The notes below the pieces were generated by a model. It did no database searches. It saw only the letters and a list, made by a program, of their open reading frames with translations, and was not told where the DNA came from. This document shows positions 26,302-34,233 of a DNA stretch of 64,000 nt, in pieces; within the stretch, counting starts at the first letter, position 1, and every line of letters starts with the position of its first letter. The DNA is from Shewanella algae (GTDB taxonomy: Bacteria > Pseudomonadota > Gammaproteobacteria > Enterobacterales > Shewanellaceae). The translations under genes were made by a program, and so were the position numbers. The stretch spans positions 3,935,001 to 3,999,000 of the forward strand of contig NZ_CP068230.1 of NCBI RefSeq assembly GCF_009183365.2, in the 5' to 3' direction.

Positions 26302-27960
26302 TTAAACCCGGAACTGATTGACCAGTTGCCCCAGATTATCACCACTGTGAGACACGGTTTGACTGACCCTTGCCGCTTCTTCGCTGGAGTGCAACAGCTC
26401 GGCGACTATCTCCTGAATAGCGTAGATATTACGGTTGATCTCTTCGGTCACCGAACTCTGCTCTGTGGCGGCGGTGGCGATTTGGGTACTCATATCATTG
26501 ATGGAGGTGACAGAGCTGGTGACGGCTCCCAGACTCTCGGAAATCAGCCTGGAAGATTCGACACTGCGATGGCAGCTTTGCTGGCTCTCTTCCATAGCAC
26601 TCACCGCCTGGCTCACCAGACGATGCAGCTCGCTGAGCATCTCGTTGATCTCCAATGTGCTGGCCTGAGTGCGGCTCGCCAGGCTGCGCACTTCATCGGC
26701 CACCACGGCAAAACCGCGCCCCTGCTCACCGGCACGAGCCGCTTCAATGGCCGCATTGAGTGCCAACAGATTGGTCTGCTCGGCAATGCCGCCGATGACA
26801 GACAGCACGCTGTTAATCTTCTGCGACTGTTCGTTGAGCGACTGAATATGGTCGGCGGCGCTGTTGATTTCCGCCATCAGAGTCGAGATCTCGGTCAACG
26901 AAGTATCGACGCACTCCTGAGCCTTGGCCACTTCATCGCTCGCCACATGGGTCGCCTCCGCCACCTGGGTGGTGTTCATCGCCACTTCCTGGGCAGTGGA
27001 AGACATCTCTGTGATCGCAGTCACCACCTGATCGGTTTCATTGTTGTGGTTGGCCAACTGCGCCGCTATCGCCTGAGTCTGGGCATGAATAGAACCAGAG
27101 GCATCCTGCACCTCGTGGGTAGCGGTAGTCACGTCACGGATGATGTGTTGCAACTTGTCGACAAAGCGGTTGAATGCCTGCCCCAGCTGGGCAATCTCAT
27201 CTTCACCGTGCACCTGCAAACGCTTGGTTAAATCCCCTTCCCCCTGAGCGATATCGTTGAGGTTATCCAGCATGTTGCGGATAGGAGTCACAGTGCGCTG
27301 AGCAGCAAACAATATGAGCGTTGCGGTGATCAGAGTGATGACTATGACTATCATCAACGTCAGCCACAGCTTACCTTCCATGTCTTCCAATGCGGTCTGT
27401 CGATATTCGGCCACTGAGGCTTCGATATCATCCACATAGGCGCCGGTGCCTATGATCCAGTCGGTGCCTGGAACCATGGCGGCATAACCTATCTTTTCCA
27501 CCAGCTCGTTGGTGCCGGGCTTTTGGTAGTAATAGGTGAGAATACCGTCACCACTGCGGGCTGCATTCAGCAAGCCTACTATGATCTTGGTTCCCTTGGG
27601 ATCTGTCATCCCTATCTGATCTGTACCTTCAAGCTTGGGCAACAGGGCATGAAACAGGTTTTTACCTTTGCCATCATAGACAAAGAAATAACCTGCGCTG
27701 CCAAAGCGAACATCCCGCAAGGCCGCCTTATAGTCTCCGCCCTGACTGCGCTGAAAGCTGACAATCTCTTTGGCGACTTCGGTCACATGCACCAACTCCT
27801 GACGACGCTCGTTGAGCAGCTTTTCTCTGAAATTGGTAATTTCGCTTTCAAGCGCATCCGACTCTACTGTCCAGGACGCCAGCATCAAGACAATGGAAAC
27901 AGTCAACAATGGCAACAGGGCAAGCAGCAGTAACTTATTTCGTAAACTCAGACTGGACAC
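26302..27960 (-). CDS. Methyl-accepting chemotaxis protein with sCache_2 sensor (twin 2)
   Basis: 552-residue chemoreceptor of the same architecture as its neighbour: helix, single-Cache periplasmic sensor (RFGSAGYFFVYDGKG, GTDQIGMTDPKGTKI, VPGTDWIIGTGAYVDDIE), helix, HAMP and signalling domain. Start is GTG 27960 with GGGGGAAA upstream. From the HAMP to the C-terminus I count about 14 differences over roughly 330 residues against twin 1, while the sensors differ much more. This fits duplication followed by sensor divergence. sCache_2 receptors often bind small carboxylates; ligand unknown. Confidence 0.95.
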   Translation of the reverse strand: MSSLSLRNKLLLLALLPLLTVSIVLMLASWTVESDALESEITNFREKLLNERRQELVHVTEVAKEIVSFQRSQGGDYKAALRDVRFGSAGYFFVYDGKGKNLFHALLPKLEGTDQIGMTDPKGTKIIVGLLNAARSGDGILTYYYQKPGTNELVEKIGYAAMVPGTDWIIGTGAYVDDIEASVAEYRQTALEDMEGKLWLTLMIVIVITLITATLILFAAQRTVTPIRNMLDNLNDIAQGEGDLTKRLQVHGEDEIAQLGQAFNRFVDKLQHIIRDVTTATHEVQDASGSIHAQTQAIAAQLANHNNETDQVVTAITEMSSTAQEVAMNTTQVAEATHVASDEVAKAQECVDTSLTEISTLMAEINSAADHIQSLNEQSQKINSVLSVIGGIAEQTNLLALNAAIEAARAGEQGRGFAVVADEVRSLASRTQASTLEINEMLSELHRLVSQAVSAMEESQQSCHRSVESSRLISESLGAVTSSVTSINDMSTQIATAATEQSSVTEEINRNIYAIQEIVAELLHSSEEAARVSQTVSHSGDNLGQLVNQFRV

Positions 27961-28060
27961 TTAGGTTTCCCCCGGGAATGGAATATCTGCAAATTATAGT
28001 AACTTTGTTCACTTTAAGTTCGTATAAAAAATGCCTGAGATCAAAGTTTAACCATTTGTT

Positions 28061-29209
28061 TTACATGAAGAGAGTGGAAATAGCACCCATTGCTGCAAAT
28101 CCGAGCACCAAAAACACCAGGGGCAAACGCCACAGCTTGAGCAACATAAAGCCCGCCAGCACCATGGCCATATCAACCGGGCGGGTCACAGCACTGGTAA
28201 ATACCGGTTGATAGAGGGCACTCGCCAACAAACCAACGACAGTGGCATTAATCCCCATCACCATGGCAGCCATTTTCGGGCGTTCGGCGATTCCCTGCCA
28301 GCCTCGGATCACCGCCAGCAGCAACAGAAAACCGGGCAGAAAGATGGCTAACGTTGCCACCGAGGCGCCAACTAGGGCATCTTGCGGCCACAGTTCGGCG
28401 CCCAGATAGGCGGCCAGACTGAACATGGGGCCGGGAACGGCTTGCGCCAGGGCGTAGCCGGTGAGGAATCTGTCATGATCTATGCTGTTTGCCAGTTGGC
28501 TCTCCAGCAAGGGCAGCACCACATGGCCGCCGCCGAATACCATGGCGCCGGTCTGATAAAACTGTTTGAAGAGTTCAGCCAGAGGGTGAGCAAGCAAGGG
28601 GCTGGTGAGCAGCAGTAAAAATAGAAATATCAGTAAAGCACTCCAGTTGAGCTGCATACTTCCCGACTTGGGCGGCGCTGGTGCCTCACGAATGAGCCCA
28701 TAAAGACCGACAATGGCACCGGCAAGCAACAGCAGCAATTGGGTCAAATTCCCCGGCCACAAAAGCAGAATCACAGTACTCAGCAAGGCCAACATCCGGG
28801 TGATATGGCTGCGGCAAAACTGTTTGAACATACCCCAGGCAGCATCGGCGACCACCACCACAGCCAATAACTTGAGTCCGGCGATAACCCCCTGAAATAA
28901 ATCACTGGAGAGGTATTGATAGCTGCTGACCGCCAGCAGAAACATCAGTAGAAACGAAGGCAAGGTAAAGCCGATAAAGGCCAGCATTGCACCGGGCAAG
29001 GCGCCGCGGCGGTAACCTATGGCAAAGCCGACCTGGCTGGATCCCGGGCCGGGCAGAAACTGACTCAACGCCACCAAAGAGGCGTAATCTTTGTCATCAA
29101 GCCAGCCCAAGTCTTCGACAAAAGTCTTGCGAAAGTAACCTATGTGCGCCGCCGGGCCGCCAAAACTCACCAACCCCAAGGAAAAAAAACGTACAAAAAT
29201 CTGCCACAT
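28061..29209 (-). CDS. chrA: Chromate transporter family protein (two-domain ChrA)
   Basis: Inner-membrane CHR family transporter of 382 residues made of two homologous halves. The N-terminal half carries FGGPAAHIGYFRKTFVED and SQFLPGPGSSQVGFAIGYRR; the C-terminal half repeats it as VFGGGHVVLPLLESQLAN and YALAQAVPGPMFSLAAYLG. Proven members expel chromate driven by the proton gradient; others are of unknown specificity. ATG 29209. It is monocistronic, and a perfect 17-bp palindrome sits 45 bases upstream of the start. No chrB regulator is adjacent. Confidence 0.9.
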   Translation of the reverse strand: MWQIFVRFFSLGLVSFGGPAAHIGYFRKTFVEDLGWLDDKDYASLVALSQFLPGPGSSQVGFAIGYRRGALPGAMLAFIGFTLPSFLLMFLLAVSSYQYLSSDLFQGVIAGLKLLAVVVVADAAWGMFKQFCRSHITRMLALLSTVILLLWPGNLTQLLLLLAGAIVGLYGLIREAPAPPKSGSMQLNWSALLIFLFLLLLTSPLLAHPLAELFKQFYQTGAMVFGGGHVVLPLLESQLANSIDHDRFLTGYALAQAVPGPMFSLAAYLGAELWPQDALVGASVATLAIFLPGFLLLLAVIRGWQGIAERPKMAAMVMGINATVVGLLASALYQPVFTSAVTRPVDMAMVLAGFMLLKLWRLPLVFLVLGFAAMGAISTLFM

Positions 29210-29253
29210 CTGTGTTCACTCTACCCTTGCTCAGTTCGGCTCCATTGTATGAC

Positions 29254-29270
29254 ATAAGTGTGACACTTAT
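29254..29270. promoter_or_regulatory. 17-bp perfect palindrome in the chrA promoter
   Basis: ATAAGTG-TGA-CACTTAT, arms perfectly complementary, 45 bases upstream of the chrA start. Size and symmetry are those of a dimeric repressor operator. No regulator gene is adjacent to match it. Confidence 0.6.
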
Positions 29271-29884
29271 CTTATTATCAACAGCTTTTAGTCTGTGGGA
29301 GCCCAATAAGAAAAACCCATGAACAGACGACTGAAAGTCCATCTTCGCCTGTCAAACAGCCACTATTGAGGCAAGAACAGCCGCCAAAGTCCGTCACTTC
29401 CCAAGAGTGAATTCCGAGACGGAAAAGAGAGTCAAGTTGACGGGAAATCATCTCACTACAACCCAGATCTGCACCCACTAACCGGCAAGTGTAATCGCTC
29501 GAAATCAGCCACGGTTTCCAAGCTGCTTTCTCTATGCCAGGTTCCACCCTCTAAATGAAACATAATTCAAACATTTAATATTTATTCAAAATGATTGCTA
29601 GCCAATGCAGTTAAAAAAGCCTCAACCATAGTTTAGCCACAAACACAAACCCACTAAAAATAACATAAAGAAACCATAACCCACCATATAGCAAAGCAGT
29701 ACCACTTTTGACACCTGTCAATTTTAATGCATAGATATTCACACAAGCATCAAATACAATCACCGCAAAAGAACCAAAAACATAATACTTATGTAGCATT
29801 TTGTAACTTGGTTAAATTTTTACAGACTTTTAACAAGCGTTTGTTTAGATTCACTGAGAGTTCGCAGGAAGTAAGAAGTAAGCT
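29271..29884. other. Intergenic region between chrA and the mipA operon
   Basis: About 610 bases, AT-rich after 29550. One weak small ORF (29611-29799, minus) is the only coding candidate. The last 80 bases should hold the promoter of the mipA operon. No terminator or repeat is seen. Confidence 0.5.
29611..29799 (-). CDS. Possible small membrane protein, 62 residues
   Basis: ATG 29799 opens a short frame with two hydrophobic segments (YVFGSFAVIVFDACVNIYAL and LLYGGLWFLYVIFSGFVFVA) and a basic-ended tail KLWLRLF. The two-helix hairpin layout is protein-like, but there is no visible ribosome-binding site and the region is AT-rich. No family recognised. Confidence 0.35.
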   Translation of the reverse strand: MLHKYYVFGSFAVIVFDACVNIYALKLTGVKSGTALLYGGLWFLYVIFSGFVFVAKLWLRLF

Positions 29885-30736
29885 ATGAAGCTATGGTGGT
29901 ACGCGATATTGATGCTTGGCCTTCAGTTGCCCCAGACTGCGGCAGCTGAAGAAAATGCGACGGAAACTGTCCCTGTGGATGAGTTCAGGCTTGCCCTCGC
30001 CCTGGGATATGGCCGCCTGGATAATCCCAGAGTGCATGCCAAGCCGATAGAAACCTTCCTGCTGCCATCCTGGAGCTACTACTCAGAACGCTTCTATCTG
30101 GAAAACTTTACTCTGGGCTACAGCCTCTATGAGTCGGACAACTGGTTATTCGATCTGCAAACCAAGCTCAATGAAGATGGATTCTTTTTCGAGTTTGATG
30201 GCCTCAACAAATTGTTTTTGAGCGACATCATAGGCTTCTCCCCCTACAAGGGACAGGTCGTACGCCCCAACGGTAACAGCGAACCTATCCTTGATGAAAT
30301 CCAGCGTCACATCTCCTATCTGGGCGGAGTTTCCGTCACTTGGGTCACGCCCTACACGGATATCAATCTGGGCTTGTTTCAGGACATTTCCGGGGTACAT
30401 GACGGCAATGAGCTGCAGCTCAGATTGAAAAAGAGCCTGCTCTACTCCTGGGGAGCCCTTGGGCTTGAGCTAGGCGCGATTCGCAAGAGTGAATCCCTGG
30501 TGCGTTACTACTATCAGCTTACGCCGGAAGAAAGCGGACCGCTGAGACTGAGTTACACCCCCTCGGCCAGTATCAATTATCACGCCCGCCTGCTGGTTAA
30601 TCTGCCACTGTGGCAGGATATCAACCTGGTGATGGTAACCGAATACACCTGGCTTGACTCGGGGATCACCAACAGTCCCATGATAGACAAGGATGGCTAT
30701 CTCTCAGGTTTCATCGGTTTGAGTTATCGGTTTTGA
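29885..30736 (+). CDS. MipA/OmpV family outer membrane protein
   Basis: Predicted outer-membrane beta-barrel of 283 residues with signal peptide MKLWWYAILMLGLQLPQTAA. Alternating hydrophobic strands, repeated aromatic girdle residues and a C-terminal Phe (GLSYRF) are barrel signs. Family features include RLALALGYGRLDNP, LPSWSYYSERFYLENFTLGY and TWLDSGITNSPM near the end. MipA in E. coli links murein hydrolases and synthases; OmpV-like members are surface porin-like proteins. First gene of a four-gene operon with a DUF3019 protein and a two-component system, suggesting envelope-stress or antimicrobial-peptide sensing, by inference. Confidence 0.9.
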   Translation: MKLWWYAILMLGLQLPQTAAAEENATETVPVDEFRLALALGYGRLDNPRVHAKPIETFLLPSWSYYSERFYLENFTLGYSLYESDNWLFDLQTKLNEDGFFFEFDGLNKLFLSDIIGFSPYKGQVVRPNGNSEPILDEIQRHISYLGGVSVTWVTPYTDINLGLFQDISGVHDGNELQLRLKKSLLYSWGALGLELGAIRKSESLVRYYYQLTPEESGPLRLSYTPSASINYHARLLVNLPLWQDINLVMVTEYTWLDSGITNSPMIDKDGYLSGFIGLSYRF

Positions 30737-30743
30737 GGGCTCT

Positions 30744-31118
30744 ATGAATCGATGGCTACTGTGGTTACTCATGCTGATAAGTCCCTGGGCAAGCGCCTTG
30801 GGAGAAGAGCTTTGGCTGGCGCCAGATACCTGCGCCATGACCAATCAAGAATCGGAATGCAAGCTGCAACTGCAACTCGAGTTTCACAGTCAACAGCCTC
30901 GCTCTCTGTGCCTTTGGCTGGCCAACAGCGCAGCGCCTTTGACCTGTTTTCATCAACGCCGTGACTTCAGTTACAAGCTGCAATTAAGCCTGGTCAGGGA
31001 TACGCTTATCGAGCTCAGGGATCAGCAAAACCGCACAGTTGCCAGCCGCTTGCTCAGAGTGGCTATCTACGAGCCCGTCAGTCGCAGACGGCGGGGCCTG
31101 AGTTGGGATCTGCTATGA
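30744..31118 (+). CDS. DUF3019 family exported protein
   Basis: A 124-residue protein with signal peptide MNRWLLWLLMLISPWASALG. The mature part resembles DUF3019: ELWLAPDTCAMTNQESECKL, then LCLWLANSAAPLTCF and a C-terminal RRRRGLSWDLL. Four cysteines could form two disulfides in a small beta-sandwich. It starts seven bases after mipA ends and its stop overlaps the response regulator start (ATGA), so coupling is tight. The biochemical role is unknown. The constant placement before a RstA-like regulator suggests a periplasmic accessory of the signalling pathway. Confidence 0.85.
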   Translation: MNRWLLWLLMLISPWASALGEELWLAPDTCAMTNQESECKLQLQLEFHSQQPRSLCLWLANSAAPLTCFHQRRDFSYKLQLSLVRDTLIELRDQQNRTVASRLLRVAIYEPVSRRRRGLSWDLL

Positions 31119-31825
31119 AAGAAAAAATACTCCTGATTGAGGATGATCTGCCACTGGCGGAACTTATTTGCACTTATCTGGCCAATGAAGGCTTCGAGCT
31201 GGTTCATCTGGACAATGCCGAAGCTGCGCTTGCCCGTCAGGACAGTGACAGTTTCAGCCTGATCCTCTGCGATGTGATGCTTCCCGGTGAAGATGGCTTT
31301 GGTATCTATCCCCGTTTGGCGGCCTGTTATCCCTGCCCGCTTATCTTCCTCACCGCCCGCGACAGTGAAGGCGATCAGATCCTGGGGTTGGAGCTGGGCG
31401 CCTGTGATTACCTGCTAAAGCCCGTCGTCCCCCCCTTGCTGCTGGCACGAATACGTACTCAACTTCGTAACAGGCAACAGCTGCCCGGACGCAAAACCTT
31501 GTGTCTGCACGATCTGCAGCTTGATCCCAATCAGCAGCAGGTGTTTCTGGCGGGCTCGGCATTGGCCTTTACCACCAAGGAGTTTGAACTCCTGTGGGTG
31601 TTTGTGATCAACGCCGGGCGGGTATTGTCACGGGAGTATCTGTTCGAGCAGTTTATCGGCCGCGCCTATGACGGCCTGGACAGAGCCATAGATCTCAAGG
31701 TCAGCAGGCTGCGCAAACGCCTGGATGAGCTGGAGATAAACGGCCTGCAGATCACCACAGTGCACGGCAAGGGCTATCTGTTCAACTACCAGCCCAATCA
31801 AGCCATGCTCAGGATTCAGGCATGA
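31115..31825 (+). CDS. OmpR/RstA-like response regulator
   Basis: Two-component DNA-binding regulator of 236 residues. The ATG at 31115 is chosen because it overlaps the previous stop as ATGA; a GTG-type start at 31103 is less likely. Receiver domain: IEDDLPLAE, phospho-acceptor Asp in LILCDVMLPGEDGFG, Thr in LIFLTARD, Lys in YLLKPV. The LELGACDYLLK...PPLLLARIR run resembles RstA. The C-terminal winged helix has TTKEFELLWVFVINAGRVLS and YDGLDRAIDLKVSRLRKRL. It probably activates its own operon including mipA. Followed by the kinase with another ATGA overlap. Confidence 0.95.
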   Translation: MKEKILLIEDDLPLAELICTYLANEGFELVHLDNAEAALARQDSDSFSLILCDVMLPGEDGFGIYPRLAACYPCPLIFLTARDSEGDQILGLELGACDYLLKPVVPPLLLARIRTQLRNRQQLPGRKTLCLHDLQLDPNQQQVFLAGSALAFTTKEFELLWVFVINAGRVLSREYLFEQFIGRAYDGLDRAIDLKVSRLRKRLDELEINGLQITTVHGKGYLFNYQPNQAMLRIQA

Positions 31826-33015
31826 AGTTTCAGTTTTACCGACTGTTTGGGTTTCTGCTGCTGTCCTGCTCCCTGCTGCTGTGGAGCTTTGGCCAACTGA
31901 CAGATCAATATCGCAGCGAAGAGGCCAGCTATTTGATCTCGGTGGACGACTTATTGCAGACCCGGGGACAGGGCGCGCATCTCTCAACTCTTGCCGCCGG
32001 CAGTCTGGCACTGCCCACTAGCCTGAGACAGCTACTCAATGAGGGGCAGACCTTGGCGCTGCGTCACTCCAGTGGCGAGCTCTATTACTACAAGCAAGGC
32101 TCAGGCACTGAGCTACTCAGATTTGGCCCGGTAACAGAGAAGCAAGACAGGGAGGATGTCACCAGTTTGATCTTGCTCGGTTTCTATTCCAGCCTGGCCC
32201 TGGTCGCCATCTTGCTTATCTGGCCTGTGTTTCGCGATCTCCATACCCTGCAACAGAGCGCCATTCGCTTTGGCCGTCAGCCTTCGCTGCAACCGCTAAC
32301 CATACGTAAAAGCTCGGCTATCTTTCCCTTGGCTCAGGCGCTTTATAGCATGAGCCACCAGATAGTGAGTTTTGTCCAGATGCATAAAGAGTTATCCCAT
32401 ACCATCTCCCACGAAGTACGCACTCCGCTCGCGCGGATGCGCTTTGCCCTTGAGCTGAGCAAGCAGCAGATGGAGCCTCAATACGCAGCGCGCCTGGCCC
32501 AGGACATAGATGAGATAGAACAGTTGGCGGCCAACTATCTCTCTTTTGCCCGCCTGGAACATAAACAGGGAGAACTATGCCATTCGCCTCAATCCATCGC
32601 AGACTTTATGCAGACTCTAGAGCAAAAATACAGCCTCTATGGCCGTGACTTTCAAATAGGATTTCACTCTGTGCCGGGCCAGGCACAATTCGATAAGACG
32701 GCAATGAATGTGGCCTGCCAGAACCTGATCCAAAATGCCATGCGTTTCGCCGAAAAAGAGATACAGGTGAGTTTCGAGCAAAGCGAAAGCCATAACTGCC
32801 TCAGAGTCGAGGATGATGGCCCGGGCTTTGAAGATAAAGGCAAAAAACTACTGGCGGCCTTTGCCAGAGATGCCAAACAGAGTGATGGCAGCGGCTTTGG
32901 CCTGGGGCTTTATATAGTGCGCAAGATTGCCATCTGGCACGGCGGCAGGCTGGAGCTGAGCCACTCGCAAACTCTGGGCGGCGCCGCCATCAGTCTGTGT
33001 TGGCCAAGAGAATAA
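31822..33015 (+). CDS. RstB-like sensor histidine kinase
   Basis: Inner-membrane kinase of 397 residues, partner of the upstream regulator (ATGA overlap). Two membrane helices at about 7-24 and 113-135 enclose a small periplasmic domain of roughly 90 residues. Cytoplasmic boxes: H in LSHTISHEVRTPLARMRFAL, N in NVACQNLIQNAMRFAEKE, G1 in EDDGPGF, and G2 in GSGFGLGLYIVRK. The N-terminal layout is that of RstB/CarS-type kinases, which sense envelope signals such as cationic peptides or divalent ions; the actual signal is not visible here. Convergent with rlmC. Confidence 0.94.
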   Translation: MKFQFYRLFGFLLLSCSLLLWSFGQLTDQYRSEEASYLISVDDLLQTRGQGAHLSTLAAGSLALPTSLRQLLNEGQTLALRHSSGELYYYKQGSGTELLRFGPVTEKQDREDVTSLILLGFYSSLALVAILLIWPVFRDLHTLQQSAIRFGRQPSLQPLTIRKSSAIFPLAQALYSMSHQIVSFVQMHKELSHTISHEVRTPLARMRFALELSKQQMEPQYAARLAQDIDEIEQLAANYLSFARLEHKQGELCHSPQSIADFMQTLEQKYSLYGRDFQIGFHSVPGQAQFDKTAMNVACQNLIQNAMRFAEKEIQVSFEQSESHNCLRVEDDGPGFEDKGKKLLAAFARDAKQSDGSGFGLGLYIVRKIAIWHGGRLELSHSQTLGGAAISLCWPRE

Positions 33016-33026
33016 GCGCCACTGTC

Positions 33027-34175
33027 TTAGCCTCGACTCAGCAGCACCAATACCTCATAATGATCCGTGTGCGGAAACATATCGAACAGCTGCACCTTGC
33101 GCACACGATAACCACTGATGGCCGCCAGATCTTTGGCCAAAGATTCAGGGTTACAGCTGGAATAAAGCAGATGCGGCGGCGCAAAGGTCGAAATGGCCTG
33201 GCAAAGCTCGGCGCCTATGCCACGTCTCGGCGGATTGACTATCATAAGATCCGGCACTTGTCCCGAGGACTGCGCCGCGGCAAAACTGCCCGAATCCAGC
33301 GCCTTGAAGTTCACCCGCTCAAGCCCCAGCTTTTCGGCGGATAACTTGGCGCAGGCGATGGCTTCAGCCTCGATTTCAATCCCTGTAAGCTCTGTGTCTT
33401 TATTGGCACAGTGCAGCCCAAAACCGCCGACACCACAGAAGAGATCCCAAATCGACTCAGGCTTCAGCTCACTGCCCCAGTCTTTGGCGATCTGATAAAG
33501 GGCCGCCGCCACTTGTGGGTTGGTTTGAAAGAAGCTCTTGGGGCGGATATAGAGAGGCACGCCATTGAAGGACTCCTCCAGACGCTGCGCCTCGGTAAGA
33601 AAAATCTCCTGCTCACCTTCGAGCCTGGCCATATGAACCGGCTGCAGATTCACAGATACCAGCTTGATGGCAGGAAACTCGGCCAGCAGCTTTGGCAGTT
33701 CACGCTCAATCCGTTCGATAGATTGCCTGGAGCGCAACACAAACCTGAGCATAAAGTCGCCGCTGATTTCGGCGCGGGTCAACAACACAAACTTGAGTTC
33801 GCCCTTGGCCTTATCTACCCGATAGGGTGGGATCCCGGCCTGACGCACAAACAGCTCAAGCCGATGCAGCAAGGCCTGCATATCGGCAGGATAAAGAGGA
33901 CAATCGCACAGGCTCACGGCCTCACCACTCGGGGAAACTATCCCCAGAATGGGTTGATGGGCGGCCCCGAGTGCCACCATCTTGGCCTTGTTGCGGAAAC
34001 CCAGGGACGGCCCGCTGACAGGTACCAAGAGTTCAAAGGGCGTAAAGGGGCTGAGCAACCGCGCCAACTGCTCACTCTTGGCGGCCAGTTGTTGCGCCAT
34101 TGGCGTTTCTATGTGAGTACAGGAGCGGCACTTGCCCTGCGCAAAAAAATCACATCTCACTCTGATATATCCCAA
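33027..34175 (-). CDS. rlmC: 23S rRNA (uracil-747 C5)-methyltransferase
   Basis: SAM-dependent RNA methyltransferase of the TrmA/RumA family. The N-terminal Fe-S motif CDFFAQGKCRSCTH followed by a late CDCPLYP distinguishes RlmC from RlmD (which has an added TRAM domain, absent here). Catalytic motifs: IWDLFCGVGGFGLHCA (SAM site), MIVNPPRRGIG, and LLYSSCNPESLAKDL with the nucleophilic Cys. The frame begins with TTG 34175; a GTG at 34160 (VRCDFFAQG) starts nearer the family's usual N-terminus, so the true start may be there. Length 377-382 residues is normal. Confidence 0.92.
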   Translation of the reverse strand: MGYIRVRCDFFAQGKCRSCTHIETPMAQQLAAKSEQLARLLSPFTPFELLVPVSGPSLGFRNKAKMVALGAAHQPILGIVSPSGEAVSLCDCPLYPADMQALLHRLELFVRQAGIPPYRVDKAKGELKFVLLTRAEISGDFMLRFVLRSRQSIERIERELPKLLAEFPAIKLVSVNLQPVHMARLEGEQEIFLTEAQRLEESFNGVPLYIRPKSFFQTNPQVAAALYQIAKDWGSELKPESIWDLFCGVGGFGLHCANKDTELTGIEIEAEAIACAKLSAEKLGLERVNFKALDSGSFAAAQSSGQVPDLMIVNPPRRGIGAELCQAISTFAPPHLLYSSCNPESLAKDLAAISGYRVRKVQLFDMFPHTDHYEVLVLLSRG

Positions 34176-34233
34176 GTTTCCAATTCAGCCCGGCGGCAAA
34201 AGCGGCACACTTTAGCCTGTTTCACCCCAAAAA

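Noticed and set aside
24354..27960. Recent tandem duplication of the chemoreceptor gene
   Set aside because: Protein identity in the signalling half is very high, but silent-site differences are frequent and the sensors and flanks differ, so the duplication is not recent.
29278..29547. 89-codon minus-strand frame upstream of chrA
   Set aside because: No ribosome-binding site, no membrane or domain pattern, and it overlaps the palindromic promoter region side of chrA; probably chance.
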